Of a DNA stretch of 25,223 bases, positions 25,140 through 25,223 are shown piece after piece. The DNA lies in contig CAYNOU010000035.1 of NCBI GenBank assembly GCA_964398885.1, positions 1-25,223 of the forward strand. Direction: 5' to 3'. This stretch comes from JAGMCF01 sp964398885 (GTDB lineage: Bacteria > Cloacimonadota > Cloacimonadia > JGIOTU-2). Made by a program: the position numbers and the translations under genes. Every line of letters starts with the position of its first letter. Position 1 is the first letter of the stretch. Below the pieces are notes generated by a model that was not told the DNA's origin, did no database searches, and was given only the letters and a program-made list of their open reading frames with translations.

Positions 25140-25223
25140 GGAATGGCTTCACACTACACGGAATCAGCACGATTCAGTGTCAGCCATGAACGCTGGCTGA
25201 AAACACAATGGCTTCAAACACAA

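Larger units (their letters stand above)
24892..25223 (-). repeat. Intergenic array element E5 (runs to the window edge)
   Basis: The left end TGCCACTAACATTTGTGCCCACGC lies 23 bases before the HNH start codon. Sequence to about 25150 matches E3 in order: the CACCCAGATTTG(G)TAGTGTATACGC block, TTTCCATTAAA(A)TTTCCTCT, GTCAATGAAATATT, TATGTCAATATTCC and the terminator. Beyond 25150 the text up to 25223 is unmatched. It holds local repeats (AACGCTGGCTGAAAACACAATGGCTTCA) and no gene. The right end is not visible. Confidence 0.7.

Noticed and set aside
24904..25200. Plus-strand frame of about 98 codons (containing MKYFSFYYVNIP) and its look-alikes in E3 and E1
   Set aside because: The conserved text is explained by the minus-strand terminator and promoter-like boxes of the repeat. 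The E1 copy breaks the pattern and no ribosome-binding site supports it.
19071..25223. Canonical class-type integron
   Set aside because: No integron integrase is present. The nearest tyrosine recombinase looks like chromosomal Xer, and the element ends (GTTAGTG, GTTATGT) do not satisfy GTTRRRY.

Overview
The window is AT-rich DNA from a Gram-negative (diderm) bacterium. The evidence for an outer membrane is a LolC/E-LolD lipoprotein-release transporter, a TamB-like protein and a BamE-like lipid-envelope protein. The 16S rRNA carries a normal anti-Shine-Dalgarno end, several genes have GGAG/GAGG ribosome-binding sites, and TGA is used as a stop, so the standard bacterial code applies. I cannot place the organism from memory of its 16S. 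An uncultivated lineage of the FCB type (Cloacimonadota-like) is a low-confidence guess.

Layout. (1) 1-6.6 kb, plus strand: a LolC/E-type permease, its ATPase LolD and a 1,346-residue TamB-like protein. Everything after this is on the minus strand. (2) 6.75-13.03 kb: one rRNA operon read 16S - tRNA-Ile(GAU) - degenerate tRNA-like gene - tRNA-Ala(UGC) - 23S - 5S, with a visible promoter and processing stems. The 23S gene is interrupted twice. One interruption is a 748-nt group I intron encoding a LAGLIDADG homing endonuclease, placed after the equivalent of E. coli U1951. The other is a hairpin-borne insert in domain I holding a broken GIY-YIG reading frame. (3) 13.1-14.7 kb: a MNT nucleotidyltransferase/HEPN pair lying between two stray copies of the 3' end of a seryl-tRNA synthetase gene, just downstream of the intact serS. 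(4) 14.6-18.9 kb: serS, tpiA, a TPR protein and a XerC/D-type recombinase, with repeat-family palindromes in the gaps. (5) 19.0-25.2 kb: an accessory region of co-directional gene groups separated by related intergenic elements (E1-E5) whose ends read like GCCACTAAC...GTTAGTGGC. It carries an AbiJ/Abi_C-like protein, a DUF2971 protein, a coupled pair of unknown proteins, an HNH endonuclease and two secreted or lipoproteins.

The most interesting points are the cassette-like array in (5), the serS 3'-end duplications around the MNT-HEPN pair in (3), and the double interruption of the 23S gene in (2). Palindromic elements (TCCCGAT...ATCGGGA and relatives) are scattered everywhere, including inside the 16S gene, the group I intron and two protein-coding genes.
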